Source: Arctopsyche grandis (taxonomy: Eukaryota > Arthropoda > Insecta > Trichoptera > Hydropsychidae). From it: a DNA stretch of 64,000 bases. Position numbers and translations under genes: made by a program. The notes under the pieces are model-generated. The model did no database searches. It was not told the DNA's origin and was given only the letters and a program-made list of their open reading frames with translations. The stretch lies in the NCBI RefSeq assembly GCF_051622035.1, contig NC_135364.1, positions 19,743,001-19,807,000 of the forward strand, written 5' to 3'. Each line of letters starts with the position of its first letter. Position 1 is the first letter of the stretch. Positions 15,201 to 25,062 of this stretch are shown here, one piece after another.

Positions 15201-17604
15201 TCGAGACATGATTGATAATTCAAAGATTTCAACTACAATGATGTCACATTCGCAAATTATTATTGTTTCAATTATATAAGCGAAATATATTTGCGCTATT
15301 TGGAATATCGATGGAAATGCTGTCGGGAAAATTTTGCATAGTTGGTGTGGAGGTGTTTAAGCGCGACTTTTCCGTCGGAAAATACGGCAACGATTTATTT
15401 ATTTCTATTTAAGATCGACATTTACACGTTTACGTTTACGATGACGTTAAGGTAAAGCTTCGGAAAAACTGGCACGTCTAAATTGGCCGTGCACGTAAAT
15501 CGAAACGAAAAGAAAAACTCTCGATCGCGATATGAATGAATTAAAGATGTTATAGACGGTCGATGCTGCTGGGGGGTTTGACGTCTTTTTTCGCATTTGC
15601 ATATTTAAAACCGCGCTGGAATCTTTTAAGTCGAACCGAGAGTTTCGCTAAATGATGATTGTAAAATTAGTTTCAAATTAGAGACGAATGCTTCGCTTAA
15701 AATATATTTCGAAACGGATATAACGCGTAGATAATGCGACTTATGAAAATTTCCGCAACATTTAAATGCACAGATTATATCATTGTTTGTAAACAAAGCG
15801 AAGTAAATTTCAGTGTATTGAAAAGTAAATATAATTGTCAGGAAGTGATGATAATTTTTATTGCTGTTTAACAATAAGAAGATATGGGGTGTCGGGTGAA
15901 AATTCAGTTGATTCAATTTTCAGAATTGAAATTCGTGACGGTTTTATAAAATCTATTGATTTAACTTATTTTAACATTTGAAGCTTGTAATTTTTAAATA
16001 TTTAGTGCAAAAAAGTGAGCTGATCGAAGATCAGCGGGAGTAAAGCGGAAGGTGAGTTAGAATATTTACAGAAAGCAATATCAAATAAATAATCATCATC
16101 ATAATTTGCAGCCATTCACCATCCAATTTTGGATGAAAACCTCTGCGACACGCTTCCATTCGTCGCTGTTTTGCGCAAGTATCATCAATCTCACTCCACA
16201 CGTACATATGTATAATTTCGTCCATCCATCTTCCTTGCGGCTCCACTTTTTACCCTTTTACATTCTCTCGGGTACTATTTCAGCACTTCTTTTGTCCACC
16301 TTTTGTCTATTCTTCTAGCTACGTGACCCACTCATTGCCATTTCAGTCCCTTCACTATATCCGTCATACTCACCCACATATTCCGTTGTTCATCTCTCCT
16401 CGTTATGCTGAGAATACAGCATCCTATGTGTACTTCTTTAAGTGCAAGTGTAATATTTTGAGATTCTATGTCCAAGTTTTACATACGTGATCACCTTGAT
16501 TTTGAAGAATTGATTTTTGATTAATGTATCAAAACACATCGATCGAAGATCTTTTTCTTCAGACAAAGTGGCCTTTTTGATTTAAAAACAGGCGTTTATG
16601 GCCTTTAAAAACGCACATATATGAACCGTCATATTTGAAAGTGGCATAAGTCCATTATCCAAACATTAAATATAATGTTTTGCGTTTAACAATATTTAAA
16701 AATACTGGTGGCCTGTAATATGCTTATTATACTTTTTCAAAATTCTGGACATATCGAATTAAAAGAAGTGAAAAGAAGCAATTTTTTAATTAATTTAAAC
16801 ACAAATAGTGTTTTTGGAACTGAAAATTGGACTTCAGCCACTTTCAAATATAACAGCTCATATATATGAATAATATATTAGGGGTCATAATACCGGTTTT
16901 TTGTCAAAATTTGGCCTTCGGTACTTCAAATATAATGTAGGTATATGATACATATATATTTACATACATGTAAATGTTCAGATAATGGGTCGAAATTTTC
17001 AATGTAATACGTTTTATTGTACTTTACTTCAATACTGTATATATTTTGTTTAATTATGTACATATTATATTACATCGAAAATGAGTCAAGAAGCACACTT
17101 TTTCAAAAACGATTTTTTTCATATCGGTGAATCTTACTGTATTGAAAAAGTATTTTTTTTACCATATTAACAACGTTGAAAACCAATGTAGAAACCGTTT
17201 TATTCATAAAAAAAGAACTTGTGCTTTTCTTTCACACATAATGATACGTACTAACGACTTCTTCCATAACAACGACGATTTAATAAGAATCGAAAACAAA
17301 TGCGTGCGTACACAAAAAAACAATCGAATCGATTCGATCGCATAGAGAACGATTCAAATTTGAATAACGGAAAATTATGCGTTTTTCTTGCTTTGTTTGA
17401 GCGCGGAAAAGCGCGGAAAATGGGGATGGAGAGGTTATGTGCGCGGTAACAGAGGAATATGTAGGTGTCGAAGCACGGATGGGGAAGGAGAGCGGAATGC
17501 AGGAAGTTGATCTTACTTGCTGGAGTGACCAGAAGCAGGGCTGCGGCGGCGGCCAGCAGGGCGGGTGGGGGGCTCCGGGGGTGGGTCTGGGGGCGGAGGG
17601 CCAT
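300..17604 (-). CDS. Putative secreted single-VWC-domain protein, three exons
   Basis: Proposed CDS is complement(17517..17604, 1845..1993, 300..512), 149 codons plus stop. Exon 1 encodes a classic signal peptide beginning MALRPQTH, with an Ala/Leu-rich core, and ends at an A|GTAAGA donor (phase 1). Exon 2 starts after TTTTCAG in the matching phase, carries the first part of a VWC domain (CIGEECVDF, then CSLCVC, then a WCKAIYC pair) and ends TAC|GTACGT. Exon 3 starts after GTTACAG in phase 0 with [15 protein letters not shown], the typical closing Cys pattern of VWC domains, then a short tail with an NST sequon and a mildly hydrophobic end. VWC domains are extracellular and often bind BMP-type ligands; the actual role here is unknown. 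The exon 2-3 join is well supported. Linking exon 1 across 15.5 kb rests on phase match, strand and the signal peptide only. DGCR2/IDD-like or Brorin-like proteins are possible relatives. The frame is open upstream of the chosen ATG, so the start could differ. Confidence 0.6.
1260..1634. mobile_element. 375-bp palindromic MITE
   Basis: The two halves are near-perfect reverse complements from the tips (CGGTCTCCGTGACGAG at the left, its complement at the right) to the centre near 1450. Arms contain the recognisable blocks GCGAGCAGGATACAACAGGA and CCATGCACCC. It lies between VWC exons 2 and 3. A single arm of the same family is at 39880-40084, and pieces of it are inside two composite elements at 6778 and 60882. 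It has no coding capacity. Confidence 0.85.
2000..4490. other. Intronic or intergenic AT-rich sequence
   Basis: Lies in the proposed first intron of the VWC gene. Contains a (CA)n tract at 2042-2060 and scattered CATACATATGTA microsatellite fragments. Part of it (about 2970-3110) resembles 16600-16860 in inverted orientation (the shared wording includes CAGTTCCAAAAACACTATTT), so it is probably an old dispersed repeat. No convincing exon was found on either strand. Confidence 0.5.
4499..4590. mobile_element. Small foldback repeat with TTAACCGCTTAG tips
   Basis: A stretch of about 90 bp whose ends are inverted copies (TTAACCGCTTAG at the left and CTAAGCGGTTAA at the right). The GC-rich inner parts also pair imperfectly (CTGCCCAAAGCGCC with GGCTGGGCGCC). 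It is too short to code and is most easily read as a tiny MITE or a MITE remnant. Confidence 0.55.
6035..6255 (-). mobile_element. tRNA-derived SINE (family 1), minus strand
   Basis: Read on the minus strand it starts with AGCCAGTAGTATTGCTCGG, a tRNA-like head, followed by a B-box-like GTGTTCGATTTGA, the body words GTCAGACTTGGATATTTGTC and CCTATCAGATTGGCAA, and a truncated tail. These words recur in the copies at 28984, 33154, 33497 and 33991. Confidence 0.75.
6485..6777 (+). repeat. Dispersed repeat starting GGTTTTACCCGGCTTCG, with internal GGAACTGAAA minisatellite
   Basis: A multi-copy family whose left end reads GGTTTTACCCGGCTTCGTAC and continues into ATATAAACCGCTTAAACATG-like sequence. 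This copy contains a degenerate minisatellite built on CCGGAACTGAAA (6580-6680) and ends in the shared words GACGTCACGGATTCTACGAA and CAAAGTCTCTTT. Other copies are near 7140-7320, 8740-8940, 13905-14095, 19215-19640, 24670-24870 and 49140-49340. The class is not recognised. Confidence 0.6.
6778..7161. mobile_element. Composite nested MITE (copy 1)
   Basis: Outer ends GGGTGACCG and GGTAGACCC are imperfect inverted repeats. Inside, at 6871-7020, sits a second element with tips CAGTGGCGTGCGGTAAAA and TTTCACCGCATGCCAATG, which itself encloses part of the 1260-type palindrome. The same nested arrangement recurs at 60882-61260, so the composite moved or was copied as a unit. Confidence 0.7.
7140..8383. 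other. Gene-free stretch with repeat fragments
   Basis: 7170-7320 continues the TTACCCGGCTTCG repeat family (shared words GTAAACATTTTATTAA, GTCACGGATTCTATGAA). 7780-7830 is CATA microsatellite. The rest, to 8383, has no recognisable gene on either strand. Confidence 0.5.
8384..8732. mobile_element. 349-bp element with 47-bp perfect terminal inverted repeats
   Basis: Bases 8384-8430 (GGTGCAAACGATCGACAAGC and onwards to GATTAAC) are repeated exactly in reverse complement at 8686-8732. The 255-bp interior has no supported coding frame. No clear target-site duplication is visible. Perfect 47-bp arms point to a young insertion or to sequence conversion between the arms. Confidence 0.8.
8740..8945 (-). 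repeat. Dispersed repeat, minus-strand copy of the TTACCCGGCTTCG family
   Basis: Read on the minus strand it begins at ACTAGTGATTTCACCCGGCT near 8937 and runs to AATCTTATATATAAAACAAA near 8745. Includes a short TG-repeat tract. It has no coding capacity. Confidence 0.6.
9985..10150 (+). mobile_element. tRNA-derived SINE (family 2), fragment
   Basis: Starts near CACAGCGTCGTGCACTAGTA and contains a B-box-like CGTGGGTTCAAG, followed by GACGGATCCATTAAATCTGT and ATAGTTTCGCAAATT. The same order of words occurs at 13535-13770. The region 9000-9985 before it shows no gene, only AT-rich and CATA sequence. Confidence 0.55.
10160..12163. other. Gene-free intronic stretch
   Basis: AT-rich with CATA microsatellites (10190-10210, 10400-10420) and a short stretch with a TTAGG-like motif in reverse complement (TAACCTAACCTA near 10548). 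Words at 10230-10290 (GCAAAGTATGAAAACGATCG) recur at 4658-4710, so a small dispersed repeat is present. No exon found. Confidence 0.45.
12164..12515 (+). mobile_element. hAT-like element fragment, left end
   Basis: Begins CAGTGGCGGACTGGGACTGA and matches the left half of the complete copy at 54558-55821, through CTTCTTTCCATCACGCTAAA, down to TGATCATGCGAAAAT. No matching right end is seen nearby, so the copy is truncated or internally rearranged. It lies in the large VWC-gene intron. Confidence 0.7.
12516..13530. other. Gene-free intronic stretch
   Basis: AT-rich, with no recognisable gene or complete repeat. An open frame at 13143-13400 shows no domain or compositional sign of coding. Confidence 0.4.
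13535..13770 (+). mobile_element. tRNA-derived SINE (family 2)
   Basis: Head reads GGCGTAGTGCACTGGTAGAG (A-box-like), followed by CAGATCGACCGTCTCCTGTT, GCGACGGATATAATAAATCG and CTCAGTTTCGCGCAAATTCG. The last two words are shared with 9985-10150, and the GATCGACCGTCTCCT word with 39638-39830. No poly-A tail is preserved. Confidence 0.55.
13905..14095 (-). repeat. Dispersed repeat, TTACCCGGCTTCG family, minus strand
   Basis: On the minus strand it starts CTAGTGGTTTTACCCGGCTT at about 14090 and runs through AAACAGCTTAAAAATGGCTA to a CGAAATTATATATTAG-type end near 13885. It is non-coding. Confidence 0.65.
14100..16085. other. Gene-free intronic stretch
   Basis: Contains a 23-bp direct repeat (AATAACGAATCACATATTTT and following bases, at about 14541 and 14620), a SINE family 1 tail remnant around 14570-14625 (AATGCGCCTTCCTGGCCAAT in antisense), and CATA microsatellite at 14980-15010. 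Open frames here lack recognisable domains. Confidence 0.45.
16088..16610 (-). mobile_element. RTE LINE 3' fragment
   Basis: Matches the 3' part of the RTE copy at 52620-54515: an (ATG)n-like tail in minus-strand sense at 16090-16105, then sequence parallel to the copy's C-terminal coding region (shared words include ACACGCTTCCATTCGTC and CACATATTCCG-type stretches), ending around the TTTTTGATTTAAAAACAG word near 16585. It is severely 5' truncated and diverged, with no open frame. Confidence 0.75.
16620..17395. other. Gene-free stretch next to the VWC first exon
   Basis: AT-rich. 16600-16860 is related in inverted orientation to 2970-3110. No exon seen. Confidence 0.4.
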
Positions 17605-17900
17605 CTCGCGGCGGCGCTGCCGCTGGGGGCGCCGCCACCGCGACCACTGCGCCGCTCTACCGCGGACACACTGCGGCAGCACACACCCACCCACCCCCAC
17701 ACCCACACCCACACCCACCCCCACCCACATTCACCCACCCACCCACCCACGCGCCGGCCCGCAACACGCCCGATAATCCCCCCTCACCCTTCACCCTTCG
17801 CCCCCCGTTCTTCCGGCACCCGACCGACTCCACCGTCGCTCCACTGCCCTTCAAATTCTCGCCGTTTTCTTTCCGTAACCCTTTCCCTGGACGTAGAACT
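17400..17900 (-). promoter_or_regulatory. GC-rich island with (CCCA)n tract; likely promoter and 5' UTR of the VWC gene
   Basis: A sharp rise in GC content and CpG density within very AT-rich sequence. It contains the signal-peptide exon (17517-17604). Upstream of that exon in minus-strand sense, at 17683-17755, is a CCCA/CCCACA repeat, whose minus-strand copy is a run of GGG blocks able to form G-quadruplexes. GC-rich islands in AT-rich insect genomes commonly mark first exons. No TATA box or defined start site can be pointed to. Confidence 0.5.
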
Positions 17901-18179
17901 ACATCTATTAATTAAGGCAACTTTCCAAACGTCGCATTTAAAATCTTCAAGTTTATTGCCACTCAACTCAGTGTTGTACCCGATGAAATATCATCGCATG
18001 GGTGTTGGCATATTACAAAGTTATTAAATAAAATATATTAAAAAAAAAAGTAATGCGTCGCTCTTATGTTCGATCCGCACGCGGTCGAATTTTTTTCAAA
18101 TACTTTTTAAATATATTTATATTTAACTAGCTGAACGCCACAATAATGCAGTTCCCGTTGCGTTCCGAACACATTTGAT

Positions 18180-18965
18180 TTTTGATTTTTAAATGCTTTT
18201 TATTATTACGAAATTATGTTCACAACACATCTTATATCTATTTTAATAGCTACTGATCTACTGATCATTTTCTATTTTACAATTTAATTTAATTTGGTTA
18301 GTAATCACAGTATTATATTATTATAATGTTAATCTAAAGCATAATAGGAAAAAGAGCTCAAAAACCTATTTACAATCCTTATAAATGTTCATAATACATC
18401 TAATACATAATATTAATTAAAGACTCTCTAAAGTCGATGATCTAAAGCAGATTATGTTTAGGTAATCTGTGTTTATACCTGAAGGGTATAGACATTTTGT
18501 TGTACTGAGACTCTTCACAAGTGTGTTAGTATGGTTATTAGTGATTCTGTCATAGAATCTACTGGTTAGTTTGTTAGTAATGTCTGTAACAAACGGAATA
18601 TTATATATGGCATGCAGTTTTTTCAGGTTAGTATATATGGGTGTATTATAAATTATTTTTAGGGATTTATTTTGTATTACTTGGAGCTTGGAAAGGTTAG
18701 TATTCGAGGCGTTATTCCATACAGGTGAAGCATAGGTTAATAATGGTAATATGAGCGCGCGATTTAATTTTATTTTATTTAGCGTTGATAAAGAACTATG
18801 GCGATTAAATATTGGATATATTGAGGATATACCCCGCATAGCCTTGCATTTCACTGCCTCAATGTGAGGTGCCCATCTCATTCTTTTATCGAACGTTACT
18901 CCTAAATATTTTATTACTGACTGCCATTTCAGACTTTCTCCAGAGGGGATTTTCAGATCTGAACT
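18180..18965 (-). mobile_element. Jockey-clade LINE 3' end
   Basis: Minus-strand frame at 18417-18881 matches the C-terminal reverse-transcriptase region of Jockey-type elements: a YLGVTFDKRMRWAPHIE block, then LILPLLTYASPVWNNAS and LQVIQNKSLKIIYNTP. The reading frame extends a little upstream, to about 18965. A stop at 18417 is followed by an AT-rich 3' UTR ending in A-rich sequence near 18180. The endonuclease and the catalytic part of the reverse transcriptase are missing, so it is a dead-on-arrival 5'-truncated copy. Confidence 0.85.
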
Positions 18966-18969
18966 TGGC

Positions 18970-19210
18970 TTATGCTTTGAACATATTTGAAATTATTTTA
19001 TTGTTTGTTTATTTTATCCTAACAACGCAGGTGGCGACACAAAAACATTTGAAAGTATTGCGTTGCAATGCCACTTATTCCCGTTTTTGGATCATTTTTT
19101 TTACAGAAACCATCGCGGACAAACACACACTAACTCCTTGTGAGTTTCATCGCAATCAGTTGAATGGTATAGGAACGCATACGTGACAAACATACAAACA
19201 GACCTTTATA
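18970..19210. other. Non-coding stretch
   Basis: Nothing recognisable. An open frame on the plus strand overlaps the LINE end and has no domain. Confidence 0.35.
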
Positions 19211-19650
19211 TACATATGTACTAGTGGTTTTACCCGGCTTCGCTCGGTATTTGTAATATAAACCGCTTAAACATGACTAATCTAATAGTAAACATTTTAT
19301 TAAATTTATTTGAATAGTTTTATTTTATATAAATTTATTTGAATACTCATTTGTTTTTTTAATTAAATTGACTGTCACGAACAAACAAACATATATACTA
19401 AGTCTCTTTCGAAATTATATGTATACCAGAATTCGCCCCCCCCCCCCCGGCGCCCCTTGGGACCTCGCCCCCGGGGCTTTCGAATCCATTGAATCGAAAA
19501 AAATCGAATCGGCGTATATGAATCGAAAAAAAAATGGAATCATTTGTTCGATGACGTCACGGATCCACGAACGAACAACCAAGGATACATACATACATAT
19601 GTATATGCAAAGTGTCTCTTTCCAAATTATATATTAGATTACAGACAATT
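19211..19650 (+). repeat. Dispersed repeat, TTACCCGGCTTCG family, long copy
   Basis: Starts ACTAGTGGTTTTACCCGGCT (about 19219) and runs through ATATAAACCGCTTAAACATG and AAACATTTTATTAAATTTAT, then an inserted C-rich patch (19434-19485) and CGATGACGTCACGGATCCAC, ending with TATATTAGATTACAGACAAT. It is the best copy for defining the left end of this family. Confidence 0.65.
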
Positions 19651-20264
19651 ATTATTACTGTACCATAACGGAAAACTATTAAATGTCGTGAGAAGGAGTA
19701 CAAAATCGAGAAAATCCGACACACAATTTGGAGTATAAATTGAATTAGTGCTTTCATATTATTTATCTAAACTATAAATAATATAGTATAAACTTTTAAC
19801 TAGTCTTATGAACAATTTTAAGAAAATTTTTACGATGTGGCGACATGAAAACAAACTGCGACTGTCCCCACAGGGGGCGCAGCCCTATGAGGCTGCAGTA
19901 AATTTTTTATTGAAGAACATACATATTTAAAGGGTCGCAAAAAAAGTAGAAGAAAAATCGAACAATGTATTTAGACATTACTTGATATTTAGCTTAAACT
20001 TCTAGATAGGAAATTTTAGCTCAATACATCGAAAGGTTTCTGAGTAAAAGTACTACTTCCGGATTTTCAGAAGTAGTTTTCGGAGTTCGAGTTGCACTTT
20101 TATTTGACGATTAAGTATTCCTGGCTAAATTCTAATGATGTTCACGGATAAAATTTATAACATGTACAATGCTGACATAATATTATATGTATATACATAT
20201 ATAATGATAACTCGATTCAGCTCATTTCAACTATACTTATCTATGTACATATGTATGTATGTTG

Positions 20265-20300
20265 CCTTCTTAAGACTTGGTAAGCCAAGTCTTAAGAAGG
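20265..20300. repeat. Perfect 16-bp hairpin
   Basis: CCTTCTTAAGACTTGG at 20265-20280 and its exact reverse complement at 20285-20300 are separated by the four bases TAAG. No A/T tract marks it as a terminator, and the arm is too short and too perfect for a typical miRNA precursor. Confidence 0.8.
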
Positions 20301-20309
20301 ACTCGCATG

Positions 20310-22560
20310 AAGATACACGATTAACACCCCATCTTCCCTTCCTTTTCTGTGTAATCATTAATTTTCAAAAGATCTGATCGATTGTAATTTCTCAATGCAG
20401 CCTTCTGGTGAATTGATCGATTTTGAAACCCTTAATAGAGAAGACTATCAAAACACCAGCAGATCATAATATTTACATATTATAAAATCACCAGAATTGC
20501 AACTCGTTTGCTAATTTTTATTGAGACCATTTTTAGTAGTCATTGTTTTAATTAGAGCAGTGATGCAAAACCTTTTTGACAGATTGCCCAATTAATATAT
20601 TTTCTAATTATTCACGGGCCGCACTGCGCAAAACTGTTGAATGATAAAAAGCTTGTAAAAAAAAAATTATATTCAGACAGTCGGATTTAGATGAAGAAAG
20701 ACTCTAAGGCCTATAGGACCTAGGGCTAGGTTATTCCACTTGTGAGGAAAGCCTTGGGAAAACTATAACTCTATACCTTTTTATTGGGTAGGGGGTTTAT
20801 TTAAGAATTTTGAAATTACAATATTACCCTTTTTGTCATAATAAATAACTATTACAAAATTTATTATTGATAACTCTTAATTTTCAGATTATTTAAATGT
20901 CAAAAATCTATTTTAATATTTTCCGGTTGCACCGCAGGCAAAATTTCTTAAAGAAAGCTAATTTTTTGATAAAATATGATATTTTTGATAATAACAATTC
21001 TAAAATAGATTTCAATGTAGGATATGCATCGAGTAAAGATTCATTATTGAATTTGGATATTTCCAATGAAACACATGGTGATGAAGTAAATCATTTTGGT
21101 TTGCGACATATGTCATTTTGGGTAATTACACATATGTACATACATATCTACATTTTTTACATTCATAAATAAATTCTAAATATGCACCGTATTTAGAATT
21201 AAGAGAGTGTGAATCGATGACTCGATTTTTCCACAAGATTTTTTTTATTATTTTCAAAAATTGACAAGTACTGTTAACTGTCGGCATCTGAAAAGTAAAA
21301 TCTTATCATAAGCTAAGTAAGAAAAATTTCTATAGATAGAGAAATACATATATCATACATATGTAGGTCAAATCAAAGATCATAGTACGCCCTTCGAATA
21401 TAAAGCATTCTCAAAATTCTGCTAACAAATTTTGTAGCGTACTGAAATTAGGAAATCTTTAAAAGGGTTAAAATAAATATACTTTTCAAAATTGTTAAAT
21501 TATGTACTATGAATCTCCAAAATTTCGCTTCGACGAAACTTAATTACACAGTACGATTTATGTACTTAATACTTATGTACGTGTGTAGCCTCGTTTCTAC
21601 ATACATATTTAACACGTTAAGTGCCCGTCAACAATTTTCCGAAGATAATTCGAGCGTGGGCGACCGCAAAAGTCGAATTAAATATAAGTGTCCACCCATC
21701 GGCGAAACGATAACAATTCAAACGAACGACTCCATACGCAGTCTGTTTTGTGGAGATAGTTGCTTACTGCTAGTTTTAATGTCCCTTTGCTTGTCTCTCG
21801 AGAGACACCGACATTAGAGCAATTTTAACTTTAACGAGGCCTCATATTCGAGCGTTGAAGCTTTAATAGTTGTTGTTATTGTAAATTGATGGTGCGATTC
21901 GAGGCTAGAGCGCGTTGCTGTGTATGCATGTGTAAATACCATGTAATATTGTTAACGGGGTGAAGTTTTGATTGATGAAGTCTTTAGGTATGTTTACAAC
22001 GTGGGTATAGGCTTAGGGCTTAACAGGGGAAGAATGCTTTGTCGAAGCCGCATTAATGTGGTGACTTTGAATTTTTTATTCGATCGATCCTTTTTCAGCG
22101 CACTTGTTCGTTTATGTTCGTTTTGCTTGGCGACAATAAAACTGTTGGCCCAGTTAAAAGAAACTTTCTTACGTCAATCAATATTGAAAGACATATTAAA
22201 AAAGTTCATAATTGAATTTTAATCTCTTTTCACATAATGAATTGATGCCTTCGGATAAATTACGCTATTATATGTATGTATTTCCTTTAAAAAAAACCAT
22301 CAAGCTGACACGCAAACTTCTATTCAATTCATCATACATATTTAATCAGCTTAAAACATATACATATATCATATAAAAGCTTCACCCATATTTATTTAAT
22401 TGAAAATTTAAGAAGTGTTCAACACAATATTATTAAACATATGTATAATAAATAACAGTGTTAATATAACGACCTCTCCCTCCTTTTCCATAATATTATA
22501 TATTCACGATCAGCCTAGGATGGTTTTTATAAGCACATGCGGAAACAAGAGCTCGATATT
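20310..22560. other. Gene-free intergenic stretch
   Basis: AT-rich sequence without convincing exons. The open frames at 20897-21172 and 21509-21817 carry no recognisable domain, and no splice-compatible neighbours were found. Confidence 0.4.
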
Positions 22561-22584
22561 CGATATTGATATTGGTTCTAGGAC

Positions 22585-22746
22585 ACTTACCCCCTGGACA
22601 CACACCCCCCGGACATATACCCCCGGTCATTATTTATAAAATATTTTTATCCATGGCGGGGTTTTTTGCATGGGGGGTTAATGACCAGGGGGTTTTTGAC
22701 CGGGGGTATGTGTCCGGGGGGTATATGTCCAGGGGGTACATTTCCG
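22585..22746. repeat. C-rich/G-rich inverted repeat with short tandem units
   Basis: The left arm (22586-22632) is built from ACCCCC(T/C)GGACA units. The right arm (22680-22740) is its reverse complement, apart from an extra block of about 15 bp. The spacer is AT-rich. The G-rich strand has seven runs of five or more G in the right half. Confidence 0.7.
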
Positions 22747-22759
22747 GATACCATTGATA

Positions 22760-24660
22760 TTGACCATTAATTATGCATGTAATTGTATATATGTATGTAT
22801 ATATGTAAACAGATTTATTTGCAAACAATTTTTAAATGAAAAATAAACAAATGAATCTATTTTTGTACATAAAAAAAATCATAAAGCCATGTCCAGATTT
22901 AATGCGCACGGACAAACGGGGACACGCAAGGCGCTCGTTCACGAACACAAACGCATCAATCAGAAAGCTGTTTGATCGCAATTGCGAATCCTGTTAAATA
23001 TGCAGGATCATTTAACTTTGGAAAGTTTAATCTTGAATAGTTAAAGTAGACGTTGACAGTTAATTGGGCTGTGTGAAAGTCTAATTTTATGCTTACCAAA
23101 TTGTATACATGACTTGTTATTATACTTAAACTTGTAGATATGAAATTTCAGTTCAATAAACCAAAAGGTTTCGGAGAAAAACATAAAAAACCTCGATTCT
23201 CTAGAGTAAACGTACTATTTTCGATTCAGATAAAAATATTTAAAAAATATAAGGTTATAAAAAATATTATTTTTATCACATGTAAAAAAATTTCAGTCCG
23301 ATTCAGTTAGCGGTTTGGGAGATAATTGAATTCAAAAACTTAAAAAAAGGGGACACCTGTAAGGGGAGGTACCATTTCCGGTTAACTTAAAAATTTAAAA
23401 AATTACGTCGTGTCCACAAGAATTTCAGTAACAGATACTAAGTTTCAGTTCGATAGGACTACTGGTGTTCAAAAAATCCCCAAAATACACACACACACAG
23501 ACACACATTTTTTCTAGATCACGAAAACGTGATCAGTAATCGATTCCGAGTTCGAATCAGTCAAAATCTCGAGTTCGAATTTTCGCATGATCACAAAACT
23601 TCATCTATTGTTACTACGTACATAGATAAAGTAATTAGCCAGAAAAGCAGACAGAAAACCAAAACGTTTAGTTCTGAACAGGACCAGACGACAAGAGAGA
23701 CTGAACGTTTTCAAGTTCATTCATGAAAATATAGTGTTTTTACCACCAATCCCACATCTAGGACATTGTTCTTTCGATGACCAACCAATACTCAACATCT
23801 TTGAAGAAATACATCTAGCAGTCGCAAATATATAATAATAGAACATAAAAGACCTAGGTCTATGCGGACCGAAGCTATCTCATTATTTCTCCGAATTATA
23901 TAGTTCGAGTATGTTACAAGTTGTAGCTTGCAACAGCAATCCAAAAGTGTACAACAAGATAACTCAAATGCATTTTAAAAAGTACGATGTTGTGTTTCGT
24001 ATTTTTTAAGGAATATAATTTATTCGACTCTCATTTTTTTCAGCCGCCTTTATATTTCGACCGCCTGTGTGCGTTGCACAAATTTGTACATATGTATGGT
24101 AGGCGCGCCTTAAAAGAAGTAAGCTATTTCAAGCGAGATCTACATATGTATGTGTATATTCATTGTGTATATTATAACCACCCCTAATAAATTTCATTGA
24201 ATAAAGTATACATGTCGCTGTTAATTTTACTTAACAATTTTGAACAATAATGACCTTGGTCTAATTTCCAAGGGAGCATCCCTCCGCGGTCCACGGAGTA
24301 CTCCAGAATTTATTGGGGGGGATTTCCTCAGACATTACTGTAACGTTAGGTATTCCCATTGAAGTCGTTAAAGACGTTTTAATGTTGCGGCGGCACGGCT
24401 ACTAATATGCGAAGTGTGACGCTTTTCCATTTTCACTTTCGACGTTTTACGAAAAGAGAAAAAAGAGGGAAATATTGTATGCTAACGCTCTTCTACTATT
24501 CTATACATAATAAATAAAGCGAACCATCCGCGTCCCGCGTAATAAAATATTCATAAAACGGAGGCAATAATTTCCAGCCGCGTTCTTTCATTGTGTCATT
24601 ACATTATTCGACACACACTCATAATTTTATATATGAACATATGTATGTATGTACTTAAAT
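22760..24660. other. Gene-free intergenic stretch with an old dispersed repeat
   Basis: 23090-23640 contains sequence shared with other loci. The words TGATCATGCGAAAATT, in antisense around 23580-23592, recur at 12505 and 55232. 23100-23170 resembles 19990-20045. A (CA)n tract is at 23489-23506. No host gene found. Confidence 0.45.
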
Positions 24661-24667
24661 ATCTATA

Positions 24668-24872
24668 AATCTAATATATATTTTCGAAATACTTTGTATA
24701 TAAGGTTTGGGTGGTAGAATCCGTGACGTTAAATTTAATAAAAAAACAAAGGAATATTCAAATAAATTTAAATAAAATAGAAATATTGAAATAAATTTAT
24801 TAAAATGTTAGATTAGCCATGTTTAAGCGGTTTATATTACAAATACCGAGCGAAGCCGGATAAAACCACTAG
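24668..24872 (-). repeat. Dispersed repeat, TTACCCGGCTTCG family, minus strand
   Basis: On the minus strand it begins ACTAGTGGTTTTATCCGGCT near 24872 and ends near the ATATATTTTCGAAATACTT word at 24670. It is non-coding. Confidence 0.65.
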
Positions 24873-24907
24873 TTGTAATATATTTATGCGAATAATATGT
24901 TGGATGT

Positions 24908-24995
24908 TTAAGAGGGCTGTACACCCGAAACCTTAATTTTGTTGCCGTTCCTTTCTTCGATATATATATTGAGTGAATGCGACAATATATATATA

Positions 24996-25062
<67 letters not shown>

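Noticed and set aside
17251-18027. Several overlapping frames rich in His, Pro, Thr and Gly on both strands
   Set aside because: They arise from the (CCCA)n tract and the GC-rich island. Only the short signal-peptide frame ending at a good donor was kept.
20265-20300. miRNA precursor
   Set aside because: The stem is only 16 bp, perfectly paired, with a 4-base loop; animal pre-miRNA stems are longer and imperfect.
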